From the NCBI GenBank assembly GCA_037178975.1, contig JASJZH010000005.1, forward strand, positions 9,386,501-9,450,500: a stretch of DNA of 64,000 nt, written 5' to 3'. The position numbers were made by a program, and so were the translations under genes. Below the pieces are notes generated by a model. That model saw only the letters and a program-made list of their open reading frames with translations. It ran no database searches and was not told the DNA's origin. This DNA is from Oscheius tipulae. Its lineage: Eukaryota; Nematoda; Chromadorea; Rhabditida; Rhabditidae. Within the stretch, counting starts at the first letter, position 1. Every line of letters begins with the position of its first letter. Shown here piece after piece: positions 11,001 through 22,248 of the stretch.

Positions 11001-13903
11001 GGCACCCTCTAAGGCCTTCACATTCTCCGAATTGGACGGATTGAAGGCCGAGGCGATGTCCGCCGATCGAATCAGATTCTAAACTACTTTCTAAACAGCC
11101 CGATGAACAATACTTACGTGAAGAAGACGCCCTTGCCTCTTATAAAACGGCCTCGTTGTGTAGTACCCGGTCCACAGATCACCCAAGGCACATTTGTAGG
11201 GGAAGAAGTCACCGGTCAAGATAGCCGGCTGCTTTTTCTCCTTCTCGTAGAACTTTTCCAGCTCGGTGAAGTAGTCGTTGAAGGTGCCGAAGCTAATCTC
11301 GACCTCGTTGCCCTTGTTGATCTCGGTGAACAGGGGTAGGAAGTTGTCGTGGTGTTGGTGCCATTCCTGGAACAGTTGATGTAAATTTTGGGGACTGTAC
11401 TTACTTCAATCATGTCAAATCTGAAGTCGTCTCCATGCATCTGGAGCAGAACAGGGGCCTCATACAGCTGAGCCATTGTCTTCAGCTCGGAGACCAGTCT
11501 CTGGGCTCTGAAACTCCCTTGGTTAGCCAAGTCCAAGTACGCAATTGCTTTTGATATTTAGATATATTTATCTGGATCAGGAGGGTCTTTTTGAACTTTT
11601 TGATGTTCCAGCCGAGACAGTACGGGTTTGTGGGAGCCAGTGCAGCGATATTCCGCGCCCTTTTTTCTAATCCAAGGTTCAATTGGTCAGCTTAGTGATG
11701 TTCTGCGAAGTTGTAGTCCTTGACCTGTTCTACAACTTTGCAGAGCATGGTTTCTAAGAGGATGAGTTCAAAGATGACATCAAAAATAGTACTTTGAGAT
11801 CAAAAGCAACCCACTTCTCCGCTACATTAGCCGGAGTGATGGCTACGGGTTTCGGCCCTGGACAGCTCCAATGGGTCATTCTTTTAAAGTCGAATTCACA
11901 GCAATGTGCGGCATTTGGACCACAGGAATTGAGGATATCGTAGTGGGTGTAGGGAAGAACATGGGTCAGAACATCATCCGATTCGCTGTTCTCTGAAAAG
12001 GGTCTAAGTCCCAAAGAAGGCAGAAAGCGAACCAAAGTACTGTCTCCACTGGAAAGGGATCCCCTTATGGCCCTGAAGATAGCCCTTAATGCCGTGGTGG
12101 ATTCGATTGATGACATTGCGCTTGATCCCTGTTTGACGGAACAGGTACGGTACAGAGTTACTATATCCGAAGGGGTCGTTCGACCAGATTGTGCTGGCCT
12201 TCATGCCTGAAAAACGTAGTAAGTTTGGGCTTGGACAGTAGCTTACCGAGCTCCTTCTGAAGAAACTGGTGTCCCTCCACTATATTGTCAACGGAGACCG
12301 GGAAGTAGGCATTAGCTTCGTCTGTCATGACCCAGGAGCCCGAGGCCAGTTCCAGACGTCCCTCCTCGATCATTCTGAAACGAAATAAACGGTCAGATTC
12401 GCACCTATTTTGGCCATTTTCGACAGCTCTTACCTATTTTTCTGTAAATTTTCATGTTAAATAGGTCCCCTTGGTCACAGAACTCGAAAACAAGATCTAC
12501 TTCCATCAAAAATGAGTTCAAAACAGGAAAGGGAAAAAACGAAAAGTTAGCACCCGGACTCGATCCTGGATCGCTCGGACGATAAGCGAGCGCGTTGCCA
12601 CTGTGCCAAAAGTCTGTGATATATTCCGGGCACACTCGTTTAGCACTGTCAAAAACTAAAGAGTCTCACTTCCTCACATCCTGCTTGATCGTCTCGTTCT
12701 TCAGCTTCCACCAACGCTCGAAGAAGACAAACTCGGCCCACATGAATCGCATAGCTGGGTTCTTGGTCATGAAGGAGTGCATGTTATCCAGGATTTTGTT
12801 GGTATCTTCGGAATAGGAGTCAAAGGTTCGGAGCCAGCCTAGGTCTACGGTTACAAGAAAAAAGATAGGTGTACCTGGGTCAACATGAGTGAAGGGGAGA
12901 ATAAAGACTCGAAGCTTGCCACTGGAAGAGCTTCTGGAAATGTTCGTGGCCCCGAAGGGTCCTCCTTGTTGAGCAATCACGTGCTTGTAAATGTCAGCTG
13001 TCTGAAATAGAACTTTTTCTTTTTGGGTCCAAGAGTTTGACTCACATCAAATTCTCCAACGAATTCTTTCAAAGGCGGATAGGTCACAGATGAGTACGAG
13101 GCTTGTTGTTGTTTTGGGACAGTCGCAATCTCGGACACATTCTGGAAAAGGCTAGTTACCTTGAGAACAGAAGACTAAGTACCGGTACTTATCGCGCAAT
13201 GTTCAAAGAAAACTGGCGAAGGAAGGTCTATTCACCGTTTCGAATTGGTCAATCGCTTTGGCAAAAAAGTATGGTAAGCGTCGGGATGGGTTTGACCAAG
13301 CGTCTGTTCTCTGTCTCTCTCTCTCTACTGGTCTAAACGGTGTCTCATACTTTCACGATCGAGAAGAGGAGCTGTCTAGTTGCTAGTACGCAGCTGCAGG
13401 TCATATCTTCCTGCGTATCGACGCTCATGGTTCAAGAGTTGGTGCGCAGCTGCTTGATTGCGATACGTTTGCTCACGTCTGATGCTCTGAGGGTAAGTGA
13501 AACTGGCTTTTCGATAGCTAGTTGGTTTGGGTAAGTGAAAGGAGGAAGATAAGTAAAAGTTAGTAAGAAGCACCGTGTTAAATTGCTCGTGCGAGTACTG
13601 CTTTTGGTCCTTGTCGTTTTGTTCCTCGCTCTGCTTCACAGCGTCTGTTATAGCCGGCTCCTTCGGTTTGATCTCCTCCTTGGCCACTTGAACATATTTT
13701 TCCGTCTCCACCTTATTTTCATCTGGCATTGCTCCATGATCGACTATTTTGGGTAAGATCTTTGGACGGAGGGGAATCTCTCGGACGGATACCTCTTCCG
13801 CGTTGTAAAAGGCAAGCGTGACCGTGAAGGTGACAGCAGCCACACAGATGAGGATAATCCGTAATTTTCTCTTTAGATGACTGAAGAAACGGCCAATGGC
13901 CAT
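8002..13903 (-). CDS. aman-2: Golgi alpha-mannosidase II (glycoside hydrolase family 38)
   Basis: Eighteen exons give exactly 1075 residues: 13903-13574, 13141-13046, 13001-12875, 12838-12670, 12374-12247, 12206-12033, 11992-11815, 11507-11405, 11366-11118, 11078-10958, 10500-10314, 10275-10116, 10077-9947, 9778-9577, 9539-9297, 8991-8716, 8620-8420, 8154-8002. It has a type II layout: a basic cytoplasmic tail, a membrane anchor (about residues 15-34) and a Lys/Glu-rich stem. The catalytic domain shows HVDPGWLRTF (metal and substrate site), the nucleophile block WSNDPFGYS, and HHDAITGT. The C-terminal beta-domains carry NYYPMPSAA and RILNQDDGKGLG. The enzyme trims two mannoses from hybrid N-glycans in the medial Golgi. 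A TTTTTCCAG acceptor is 7 nt before the ATG. Introns hold hairpin, tRNA-like and foldback repeats. The length is close to the family norm. Gene symbol is by C. elegans nomenclature. Confidence 0.95.
8220..8268. repeat. Palindromic hairpin repeat (degenerate)
   Basis: GCAATGCTGTAGAGCAGATC and CAACAATTTTATAGAACACC retain the hairpin arms. It is followed 85 bp later by a better copy, within the last intron of the mannosidase gene. Confidence 0.6.
8305..8357. repeat. Palindromic hairpin repeat
   Basis: GGTGTTCTGAAAAGTTGTAG pairs with CTACAACTTTGCAAAACATC around CCCTTGACCCACT. Intronic to the mannosidase gene. Confidence 0.85.
9129..9174. repeat. Palindromic hairpin repeat
   Basis: AATGTTTTGCAAACTAGTAG and CAACAACTTTGCACAAC form the arms, with the typical ATCAAGGGC loop. 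Confidence 0.75.
9222..9266. repeat. Palindromic hairpin repeat
   Basis: AATGCTCTACAAAGTTGTAG pairs with CTACAACTTTG. This second copy lies 93 bp from the previous one in a mannosidase intron. Confidence 0.75.
11697..11748. repeat. Palindromic hairpin repeat
   Basis: GATGTTCTGCGAAGTTGTAG pairs with CTACAACTTTGCAGAGCAT around TCCTTGACCTGTT. Intronic to the mannosidase gene. Confidence 0.85.
12545..12612 (-). repeat. tRNA-like sequence
   Basis: On the minus strand TGGCACAGTGGCAACGCGCT and, downstream, GATCCAGGATCGAGTCCGGG give A- and B-box-like blocks at tRNA spacing. Intronic and in the same orientation as the mannosidase gene. The stems are imperfect. Confidence 0.55.
13381..13449. repeat. 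Foldback element with TGCGCACCAACTC arms, degenerate copy
   Basis: The right arm AAGAGTTGGTGCGCAGCT and the core CTGCGTATCG match the copies at 1207 and 63226; the left arm is decayed. It sits in the first intron of the mannosidase gene. Confidence 0.6.
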
Positions 13904-13952
13904 CTTGGACCTGGAAAAACAAGGTGTCGTTTTGAAGAGGAGAGGCCAAAAA

Positions 13953-14056
13953 AAAAGAGACAGAGGCAGAGTGTCAAAAAGACAGAGAGGCAGAGAGTCA
14001 CAGAGACAGTGAGACAGGAAGACAGAGAGACAGGGTGAGAGAGACTGGTAAGAGAC
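13953..14056. repeat. GACAGAGA-type simple repeat
   Basis: Tract of degenerate GACAGAGAGGCAGAGAG units directly upstream of the mannosidase start. Confidence 0.85.
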
Positions 14057-14816
14057 AGTCATGAGAGAGTGGCCAACTCAACACGATCGATGAAAGCTTT
14101 GATGGGTCTGGGGGAAATGGACGGTCTGAATTGGTCGTCATACCCCCGATCCCCACAATTTTTTTAGATGAGGATGATACGGGTTACAAAAGATACTCTA
14201 ATTTCGAGCGCACAGCACTAGTACCCGAACTTTTGTGAGTTTAGCGAGAAAAAATTACCACATGACTGTCACTTTGGAGGATTACAGGCGCTTGAATAGT
14301 AATAGAGGGAGAGGGGGAGGGGAGGAGAACAGGAACGGGCTTTGGAATACGCGGCTTCCCATTGTTCCCTTCCCCATCCCAGAAACAAATGAGAACAAGG
14401 AAGAGTCAGAATAAGAAATCTGAAGAGCCTGAGATCTTTTTTTATCTGTCAAATTAGGCGTTGCGAGTTCTGGTCGCACAGAACAAACACGGCGAGAGTC
14501 GAATGGCTGCGCAAACAGACACTATAATCAGATGAATAGACGCTCACCCAAAGCCCACACCTGGCTCTGTTTTCTCTTACTTAAACCCCTAATTGTATTT
14601 TTTACAGACACTTTTCGCGGCAAAACTTGACACAAAAACATTTTTAGCAGAAGGAACGAATATGAATCGTGTATAATGAGATATCGGGCGTCTGTTAGTC
14701 ACCATAAACATTCATAAAGGGGTCATGAGGAGAGAAAATAGGAGGAATTTTCACGCGACTCTGTTTTAGTCGCGATCTAGATTCAAGCACACTGGAAAGG
14801 CAGGCTCAGCCTTATT

Positions 14817-14887
14817 CTATAGCGCAGTCGGTTAGAGTGCAGACTACGGACTACGAGGAATGAGGTTCGATTCTCGAGCCTGGCACA
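14817..14887 (+). repeat. tRNA-like sequence, tRNA-Arg(ACG)-like
   Basis: TAGCGCAGTCGGTTAGAG is followed by GCAGACTACGGACTACG and GAGGTTCGATTCTCGAGCC, with a T-run just downstream. The GACTACGGA stretch resembles the anticodon loop of a tRNA-Arg with anticodon ACG. The acceptor stem is not convincing. Confidence 0.6.
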
Positions 14888-15730
14888 ACTTTTTTTTAGC
14901 TTAAAAGAATATAAACGGTTTTGTTTTTTTCCGGAATTCAAACAAAAAGACAAATAATTTACTTTTGCAACTTTTCTACGCACATTTGGAAACAATTATA
15001 TGGCGAAAAGGATGAAAGAAGCGGCATCTCTCTGCCAGTACCGGTTCAAGTTCAGTTCCAAAAGAGTGTGAGAGAGTGGCGACAGATCAATTGCCGGAAC
15101 GAGGCCTCCTGGTGGAACAGAACCGTATCAGTAGAGACATAGAAGAGCCACGTCAAAAGGGCGTTAAGGGGGAATGACAAGGCAAAGGGGAGACCGAAAG
15201 AGGAACAAGTGTTCGAATGCTCTTTTTGGACCTCGTCATTGATCGATGAGGGAAAAAGTGATAAGAGGTTCGGAAAAGAGAAGCAGAGACCAATTCGTCT
15301 CAGCTGTTAGCGACATCAACCCTTGACGGGAGAGTGGTGTTCCCTTGGGACTGAATGTCTTGTCGGGAAGCCGTGGCAACAGGAGGGTTTCTCGTCGAAT
15401 AAACACACTGCAAGGGCAATGTACATGCTGATAGTACATATGGCTGAGTCAACGAGAAAGAGGGAGGAACACCACAGCCGTATGTACGATCCCAGTAATG
15501 GGATCGAACAAATCGACGAATTTTGATGTTTGTGTGTGTGAGAGGGTGAGAGAGAGAGAGAGAGAGTCCGCGACGGAAGATCACAGAGTCTGGCAGGGCT
15601 TTTCACAGTAGTAACAAAAAGGACAAACTATACTCTGTCAGCAGCCAGTTGACACGTCAGGTTGAAGGATCAACCTATAATGGAACATTCACAGTCAGTT
15701 TGCGAGCTCAACATATCATTTTCAGGCCAG

Positions 15731-16030
15731 ACCATTTTCTGAAAAATTGTAGCCCTTGATCAATTCAACATTGTAGAACATCGAAAAGTTTGAAAGTGCC
15801 TTCTTAGACCAGAAAAACAGGCTCGCAAAACCGTTCACTTGGTCAGTCACGTCTCTCCCGTACAATCTCGGTTGATCCAAATGCGACTCGATGAGATGGT
15901 ACGGACGAGACTGTAACAATGAAGCATAGCGCTTATTCCAAGTCATTTTCCACGATCAAGGCATGCTTTTCAGGATTTGAGATGCTCTGCAAAGCTGTAG
16001 AGTTTGATGAGGGCTACCACTTTGCAGAAT
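15731..16030. repeat. Composite triple-hairpin element, copy
   Basis: The left hairpin (15731-15782), a central hairpin with CCGTACAATCTC pairing GAGATGGTACGG (about 15855-15910), and the right hairpin GATGCTCTGCAAAGCTGTAG (15981-16030) form one unit of about 300 bp. Confidence 0.75.
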
Positions 16031-16562
16031 ACGAAAAATGGCAGAAAAACGTCATTTTAGACCTAAAAAGAGGCTGTAAAGTAGCAAGGCTCTTCATGGG
16101 AAAAACGAAAAACAGTCAAACACGCTTGGCAGATACAAACTGACAGAGACAGGATGATATCGACAAAATCGCTGGATAAGGTTGGGTTTCAATGAAAGAG
16201 TCGTTTCGAAACTTGGTCAGAGACCCGTATCTCTATGGAGACTCATGAGCGAGGGGGCATAATTCTCAGACATTGGCAACCGGTCGGCCGAGGGCTGCTG
16301 TTCTTGGCTGTGAGGACTTGGCCTATTTCGAGGAGATGAGAGACGACTAATTGGAGAGTCGAACCATGTGTTTCACGACGCTTTGGACTGGATCTCCCCC
16401 TCTGGTCACAATCGGTCTCTATCATTGTTTGGTCTAATCTCAGCTAATCCTGCCTCACCTGTTGGCGCAGCCCTTTGTGGTTAATTAGTCTTTCCCTCTT
16501 TGTAATTAACATGACCTCTTGGGTAATCCCCTTGGCATATTGTCATCCACTGTCTCTCTAGC

Positions 16563-17059
16563 ATGACCATCTTCCAGCCTCAGGAGTTTGACATCTATAG
16601 GACAGAACTATGTGGAGAGTCACCTGACTGGACGAAACTCGAACCGACTTTTATCTACTCCCACAATTCAAATGTTACTTCGAAATCAGAAGTCCATGAA
16701 TCTGATGAGAAGCCAAGGTATGTACTGTCTCTATCTTTGTCTCTCTGTCTCTGTCCCAGGTCACAGCATATTCCAGGCAAGTCTCGGCCTATTCCCTCTA
16801 CTTCAAGGAAACTCTTCCCAAAATGAAGTCACAGTATCCTACAGCCAATTTTGGTGCCTATTCCCGTATGGTAGCTGCCGAATGGGAGACTCTATGTCGC
16901 CAGAAAAAGTTTGTAAGTCCCGGTTCGATCTAGCAACATGTATAAACCAAGGTTTACCAGCAGAAAGCCCAGAACTTACGTCGCAAACTAATCCGCGAGG
17001 CCGCATTCGAGGCTGTGAGGAGACTTTCTGATGGGCATCGTCCTCGGGAAGACTTGTGA
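16563..17059 (+). CDS. Small HMG-box protein
   Basis: Three exons (16563-16717, 16777-16912, 16952-17059) encode 132 residues. After an N-terminal stretch of about 50 residues comes an HMG-box-like domain: PRQVSAYSLYFKETLPKM, then FGAYSRMVAAEWETLC and YQQKAQNLRRKL, matching the SAYxLF...P...FG..S..V...W..L...Y...A pattern of the family. HMG boxes bend DNA; this one would be a nuclear architectural or chromatin-complex subunit, but the specific orthologue is not clear. TCTCTCTAG lies 1 nt before the ATG, a candidate trans-splice site. AATAAA signals follow at about 17103 and 17133. It converges with the transporter gene, with the stop codons 111 bp apart. Confidence 0.75.
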
Positions 17060-17170
17060 AACAACTTTTCCGTTTCACGCTTTTTAATTTTTGTAACACG
17101 AGTAATAAAATTATATATCTACTCGAAAACACAATAAAATTCTTTATTCCAATATATACAGCAACTGTTT

Positions 17171-20100
17171 TTAGAGTGTCCCGTACATCGGAGATTTCCT
17201 CTTCTTCTTCGGGAATCCTGAGAATGTGTTCTCCGTGAGAAGCAGTTGAACCTAAAACATTGCTTTCATCATTTCTCCACAGAAAACAAAAGAGCTTCTG
17301 TGTCCGGGATACGCACCCCGAACGTCACAAACGCGCCACTTGCCATTGCGCCATTCGATGCGAACCACTGCCGTACAACTAAGTGCTATTATCCTCTCCT
17401 ATTTTTCGCACAGAAAAGGTGCAGTTTTTTGAAACTTTTGGCGGAAATGAACTATGTATTTACCTCGCTGATGGTCTTGTCCTTAGTCTCCGGAAGGAAC
17501 AGATAGAGGAAGAAAGCAAGTATGAGAGCTGGACCCGAAGCCAAGGCCAGAATACTGTAGCTCCCGATGAGAAGATCCAGTTGGAGGAAGAAGAACGTGA
17601 CCAACATGGTCGAAGTCAATAGGATGCCGGTTGACAAGGATTGGAACAGAGAGTGATGGGCTGGATCGACCTATTTTACATTTTTAGTCTGTTAAAAAAT
17701 GTTCTCACCAGTTCCGAAGTGAGGAACCATGCTGGGGCTCCGGCTCCGAGTCCAATGAAGATTTTGGTGAAGGAGAAGGCTGCGGTTACCACAATGAAAT
17801 TGGAGGAGAAGGCCACGACGAGAGCATTTGAAAGAGCCGATCCGACGAGACCAAGAAGTAACAGCTTCCGCCTTCCAAAACGGTCAATCTAAAAAATTTC
17901 TGTTTTGCACACACGGCGAAGGCGTAAACAGCGGATGCGTAATCCGTGAAAGAAAGGCCGCAACACCTCGCGCCTTTTCAAATATCGGCCTCTCTCCAGC
18001 AAGAGACACGCGATGTCTCTCTCTCTCTCTCTCTCTCTGTTCCTTTATCATTCAGCCACTCTCTATCTCTTAGTCTATTTGTCTCTCTGTCACTCTGTCA
18101 CCCTGTCTCGCTGTCTCGTTGTTTCTGTCTCTCGGTCTTTCTAAGTTTCTCTGTCTCTCTATCTTACCGTCTCTCTGTTTCTCTGTCTGTTTGTCTCGTT
18201 GTTTCCCTGTCCGTCAGCCTTTCTGTCTCCCTCCATGTGTCGGCGTTCCTTTATCTAAGGTCTCTTTTCGCAATCAGCCTAATAGAAGTGGGGCTCGCAA
18301 CTCTCTACGAGATGGCCATTAATCAGAGTGAAATACGAGTTGTTTGGGCAGACATTTTGCGGTTTGGGCCGTCTGATCAATCGACACCAGCTGCCCTCTT
18401 TCTCTCTCACAAAACATCTCTTGTATCTGAGCCCGAGGTGCCAATTCGGCTACCTTTCTGATTCCTATCAGTTTAAAATGACGAAAGATGCCCTATAACG
18501 AAAGAGGAGCATTTCTATCTTCGTGTTTGTTCTGGGCCCAGTCATTTTCCGGTCTTTGCCTGGGGAAATATTCATTTCTACTGGTGCACTTTCTTCGACC
18601 ATCGCCCGTCTCTCTCAGTCCGAGCTAATCAATTGTCTCACTATGCTAATTCTGTTTGTGCTATTCTCTTCCAGTCTCTGTCTCTCCTTTTCTCAGTTTC
18701 AATTAGTTCACATCTGGTCGACTGATCATGCGTCTCTGTTTTTATGCAATCTTCCTCTAAACAAACATGTCTTTTTGCGCAAAGACGAGTCATCTTGTCC
18801 CGTATGAGCCTGTTTACAACAACCATATTCGAGCACCTGTCAGCCAGAATTACGACCTTAGTTACTCCCGCGCCACAAATGGACCATGTTAACGAGGGGA
18901 GAAAGAGAGTGAGTCAACAACACACACCGCATCTCATTTCAAAAGCTCCCCATACCGCCTGCGTTAAACTGTGCCGGGGATGGATTGTTTTCGCTCACAA
19001 ATCTCCCTTCTTATCTTTTCCAGACTCTCTCGCCCTCTCTTTTCCCCAAAGAACAGAACCTTCAGATGTGCTTCACAGTCGAGGCAACGCGCCTCCCTTC
19101 GCAGGTTCCTACACTTGCTGTTGTGATGGAGGATAATGACAATGAGGTTCGTTTTTTTAAAAATAGTTCAAACTATTTTTTGTACCGTAATACTGCTTGT
19201 TTAAAGTCAAAAACAATAGAAATCTATCTCGCAAACTAAGGCGCGCTACTTGCGTCTGCGCCATTGCTTTGAGTCGACGTCGAAAACCTGTGTAGCCTAC
19301 AGCCTTTACTAAAAGCGACTCCCAATGAACTATCGAAGTCAAAGAAAAATGCTATTTTGCCTTCCAATTTATTTGTCATTCTAGAAGAGTTGGTGCCATT
19401 TCAGTGTTTTGCACTTATCGGATGTAAATAACAGCCAGCTGCTTACAACATCTTGTGGTGTCCGTCACTTTGCTAACTTTAGCTCGTTCAGTCTGTTTCT
19501 GTCAGCCTCTTTATGTCAATGCTACCATGTCAGCATTCCTTGTCAATGTCAACTGGTCGCTTTCAGTTGGCAACAAACGTCCATGTCCTTCCGTTTCAAA
19601 GTCAGTCCTATGTCACCGTTAAATTGAGAGTTTGACAGACTCTATTTTACGAAAAAAGTTTGGGTGTTTTGTTTGCCCGTTACTGATTGTTGTACTGGGG
19701 GAGAGCTGGCGCCATTTCAGTGTTTTCTCGCGGCATTTTTGCACATGTATCGCAATACCAAGATAACAATTCTTCTTCCAAAACACTTCAATTACAGCCT
19801 GTGGTTCGAGCTCGTCGCTACACCGACCAGGGAGGTCGTCGTCCCTCTCGTCCCGTCCAGTTCTCCGTGGACGCTATTGAGGAAATCAAAGGCAAAGAAG
19901 ATATTCTAGCCAAGAATCTGTGATAGGATCGCCTTCCCCCCTCTTTCTTCACTGGTATTTTCACTCCCTGTGGTCTCACTAAAGAGTATGACTCACCAGA
20001 ACTGTTCCGAAGAGACTGGATATGAGCAAGAGGGCTCCAAAGGCCACTGACATGATATCCGCCGAATCTGTCGTCATTTTCCCTTTCTCCGACTGTGATT

Positions 20101-22248
20101 TCTGAGACAGACAGATTATGTGTGGGCAAATGACAAACGCACCGAAAGGATCTGAGCGCTGAATGTATCCACCAGGTCGTCCGCTGAAAGAGAAGTTTTA
20201 GGTGAAAGCACTAACCGAAACCAAAAACCATGTCAAAAAGGCATTTTTGAGCTTTGCAATGCCTAAAGTTATAGAGCAGATCAAGGGCTACAACTTTACA
20301 GAATATCATAAAACTGAAAAGTACTGTCTGACCCTGTAAAGTGACTCAGAAAGGCGAGAGGTTCCACTTTTCCAGTCTGCCGGTTTCACCCGTATCATCA
20401 GTCGACTTTCCGTCTGCCGAGATAGTACGGGAGGAACCCGTAGCTATCTACAGCGACACTTTTATAGCCAGTTTTGTGCTCCAAAATAACCTTTTGAAGC
20501 GTCCTGATGTTCTGCAAAGTTGTAGCCCTTGACCTTCTCTACAACTCGTTCTGTCTTAACCCCAAAAATTGTGTATACAGCAGTATATTTAGCCTCCATT
20601 AGAACGTTCACAGTACCTGTGAAGGCATATGATGCTGCCGCGGCGGCTCCAATAGCGAAACCCTTCCAACTGGCTCTCGGAATTCCCTTCTTTTGATCAA
20701 TTTGGTCCTCTGCCTCGTGGCACTCCTTCCTGATCATTTCCATCTCCGTCGTCGAGCCGTGGTAGAACATCAGCGAGCTGCTGACTGAAAAATACGTTTA
20801 TGGCCTGAAATTTAAAGCCCACCCAGAGCTGTAAAAACTTCGTTTCGGGACCCACTCTGCATTGAATACACTGTCAGGAGTCGCGCGCGAAGAATCAAAC
20901 TTGTGCAGCTTAGCTGACAGTAATAGTCTGTGAGTTCGTTGCGAGAGCCATATGTTGCCAATGAAAATGGGTCTATGGGTCCCGCAACGGACTTCCAAAG
21001 GACTATGGACTCTAAGGAAAAGGAGAATGACCTACTTTTGTCAGTGTTGTCCTTCCCTTTGGCCTCTGCTCTTTTCGCCAGCTGATGTGGCGTCGTCGGG
21101 GTCAGTAGCAGTACGGCAAGGAAGAGAATTGTTGGAGCGACGGCAAAGACTTGGAGCCAGACGAATCTGAAGAATTGAAGAGAAAATATTATCGTGTGTT
21201 CGCTGCAATACCTGTTAGCTCCGAGAGGAAGAATCTCCTCCGACCCCAACAGCAGTCCCAAAAGGGTTCCAGTAGCCTGTGAGACTTGTTGGAATGTGCT
21301 CAAGAAGGCTCTGTGCTGGACGGGCGAGATTTCGATAATGTAGAGCGGGAGAAGACATAGAGATGAGCCCGATTGGATGCCGACCAAAAAGCGGCCGACT
21401 ATTAGGACAGCAGAGACTGCTGTGTCACCTGAATGGACAACTACTGCTTGGTATTCTACTCTCTTGGAATAATTGCGCGAGCCTTTACCGCGTGGCGCAG
21501 TCGGTAGAGGTCTGACTGTGGTGCAAGGGGGGTGGGGCTCGAATCCCCTGCGTGACAAGTTTTTGTCTTTTGAAGTACTTTTGTCTTTTTGAAATCCTTA
21601 CCCCCACTGGTCACAACTTCGGCCAAGAAATGGACACCGCATCCGACAACGGCAGAAATGCAGGTGACAATCTGGGTCTTCTTCACTCCGTATTTGTTGG
21701 TCAGCCATGGTGTCTATTTCATATTTGAGACGTGAAAGTATGATACCCTACCAAGAGAAATCCTAGGATAGTTCCGGGATAAAAACTACTGACGATGGTC
21801 GACCAGGCGGTCGACCACGAAGTCGAGGGCAGCCAGCAGACATTGCAATCTAAAAGCACAATCTGTCTCTCTGTCCCTTGGTCTCTCTATCTCTTTGTCT
21901 TACTGTCTGTCTGTCTCTGTCCCTTTGTCTTGTTGTTCCTCTGTCTCTCTGTCTGCAAACTCACGCTGAACACTCTGATACCCAGCATTCGCTAGCTGAT
22001 AAAATGTCTGAACCGAGGTGTTGACATAGGTGATCTGAACTAAACTTAGTACCCAAAAGGGAGAGCTAAACCTGGAAGGCGAATTGCCAGTTAGAGCAGA
22101 AGGATACAACAGCGGCGATGAGCAGCAGCCGGACTGGAGGGCAGACCATCCAGCGGCAAAAGGTGTTAACCTGAAGACTCTGTTCTTCCGGGGGGTTAAC
22201 TAGGGAGAGACGATGAATCAAAGTGACACAAGACCGGTCTTTTAACAA
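17171..22248 (-). CDS. Facilitative sugar transporter, SLC2/GLUT type (5' end unresolved)
   Basis: Exons in phase: about 22248-22072, 22034-21965, 21849-21752, 21713-21602, 21428-21212, 21166-21036, 21011-20823, 20784-20617, 20183-20143, 20101-19997, 17888-17709, 17670-17464, 17251-17171. Family marks are GRFLVGIQSGS after TM4, the large central loop with Lys/Glu-rich sequence, DRFGRRKLLLLG in the second half and the terminal PETKDKTISE. About 12 hydrophobic segments are expected, so it is a plasma-membrane hexose or polyol carrier. Length is about 590 residues. No good ATG is present at the left edge of the first exon; a short upstream exon ending near 22258 is possible. The 2.1-kb intron 17889-19996 holds TCTCTG repeats and a possible nested plus-strand gene. 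Introns also hold hairpin and tRNA-like repeats. Confidence 0.85.
17301..17356 (-). repeat. tRNA-like sequence (degenerate)
   Basis: Minus strand TGGCGCAATGGCAAGTGGCG with GGGGTGCGTATCCCGG at tRNA-like spacing; the B-box is decayed. Intronic to the transporter gene. Confidence 0.4.
18014..18240. repeat. TCTCTG-type simple repeat, long degenerate tract
   Basis: More than 200 bp of interrupted TCTCTGTCTC units inside the longest transporter intron. Confidence 0.85.
18804..19923 (+). CDS. Possible nested gene inside transporter intron
   Basis: On the plus strand three open segments can be joined in phase: 18804-18908 (GTGAGT donor), 19029-19146 (TTTTCCAG acceptor) and 19798-19923 (TTACAG acceptor, ending LAKNL-stop). 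The predicted product is basic in its last exon (VVRARRYTDQGGRRPSRP) followed by an acidic/amphipathic end. An alternative start at 18768 opens another frame that stops at 18887. No family was recognised. Support is only the splice signals and the protein-like composition of the last exon. Confidence 0.35.
20257..20547. repeat. Composite triple-hairpin element, copy
   Basis: Left hairpin 20257-20307 (loop AGCAGATCAAGGGC), central CACCCGTATC...GATAGTACGGG about 20388-20435, right hairpin 20505-20547 (loop CCCTTGACCTTCT, partly truncated). The left and right hairpins are in opposite orientation, 248 bp apart. Confidence 0.8.
21486..21560 (+). repeat. tRNA-like sequence of the GCGCAGTCGGT family
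   Basis: GTGGCGCAGTCGGTAGAGG, GTCTGACTGTGG and GGCTCGAATCCCC with a GTGACAAG tail. Intronic and antisense to the transporter gene. Confidence 0.6.
21866..21952. repeat. TCTCTG-type simple repeat in intron
   Basis: Interrupted CTCTGTCTC units within a transporter intron. Confidence 0.85.

Larger units (their letters stand above)
13904..16562. other. Intergenic region with dispersed repeats
   Basis: No convincing coding exon was found between the divergent mannosidase and HMG-box genes. It contains a GACAGAGA tract (13953-14056), a tRNA-like copy (14817-14887), a GA dinucleotide run (15541-15566) and a composite hairpin element (15731-16030). Confidence 0.5.
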
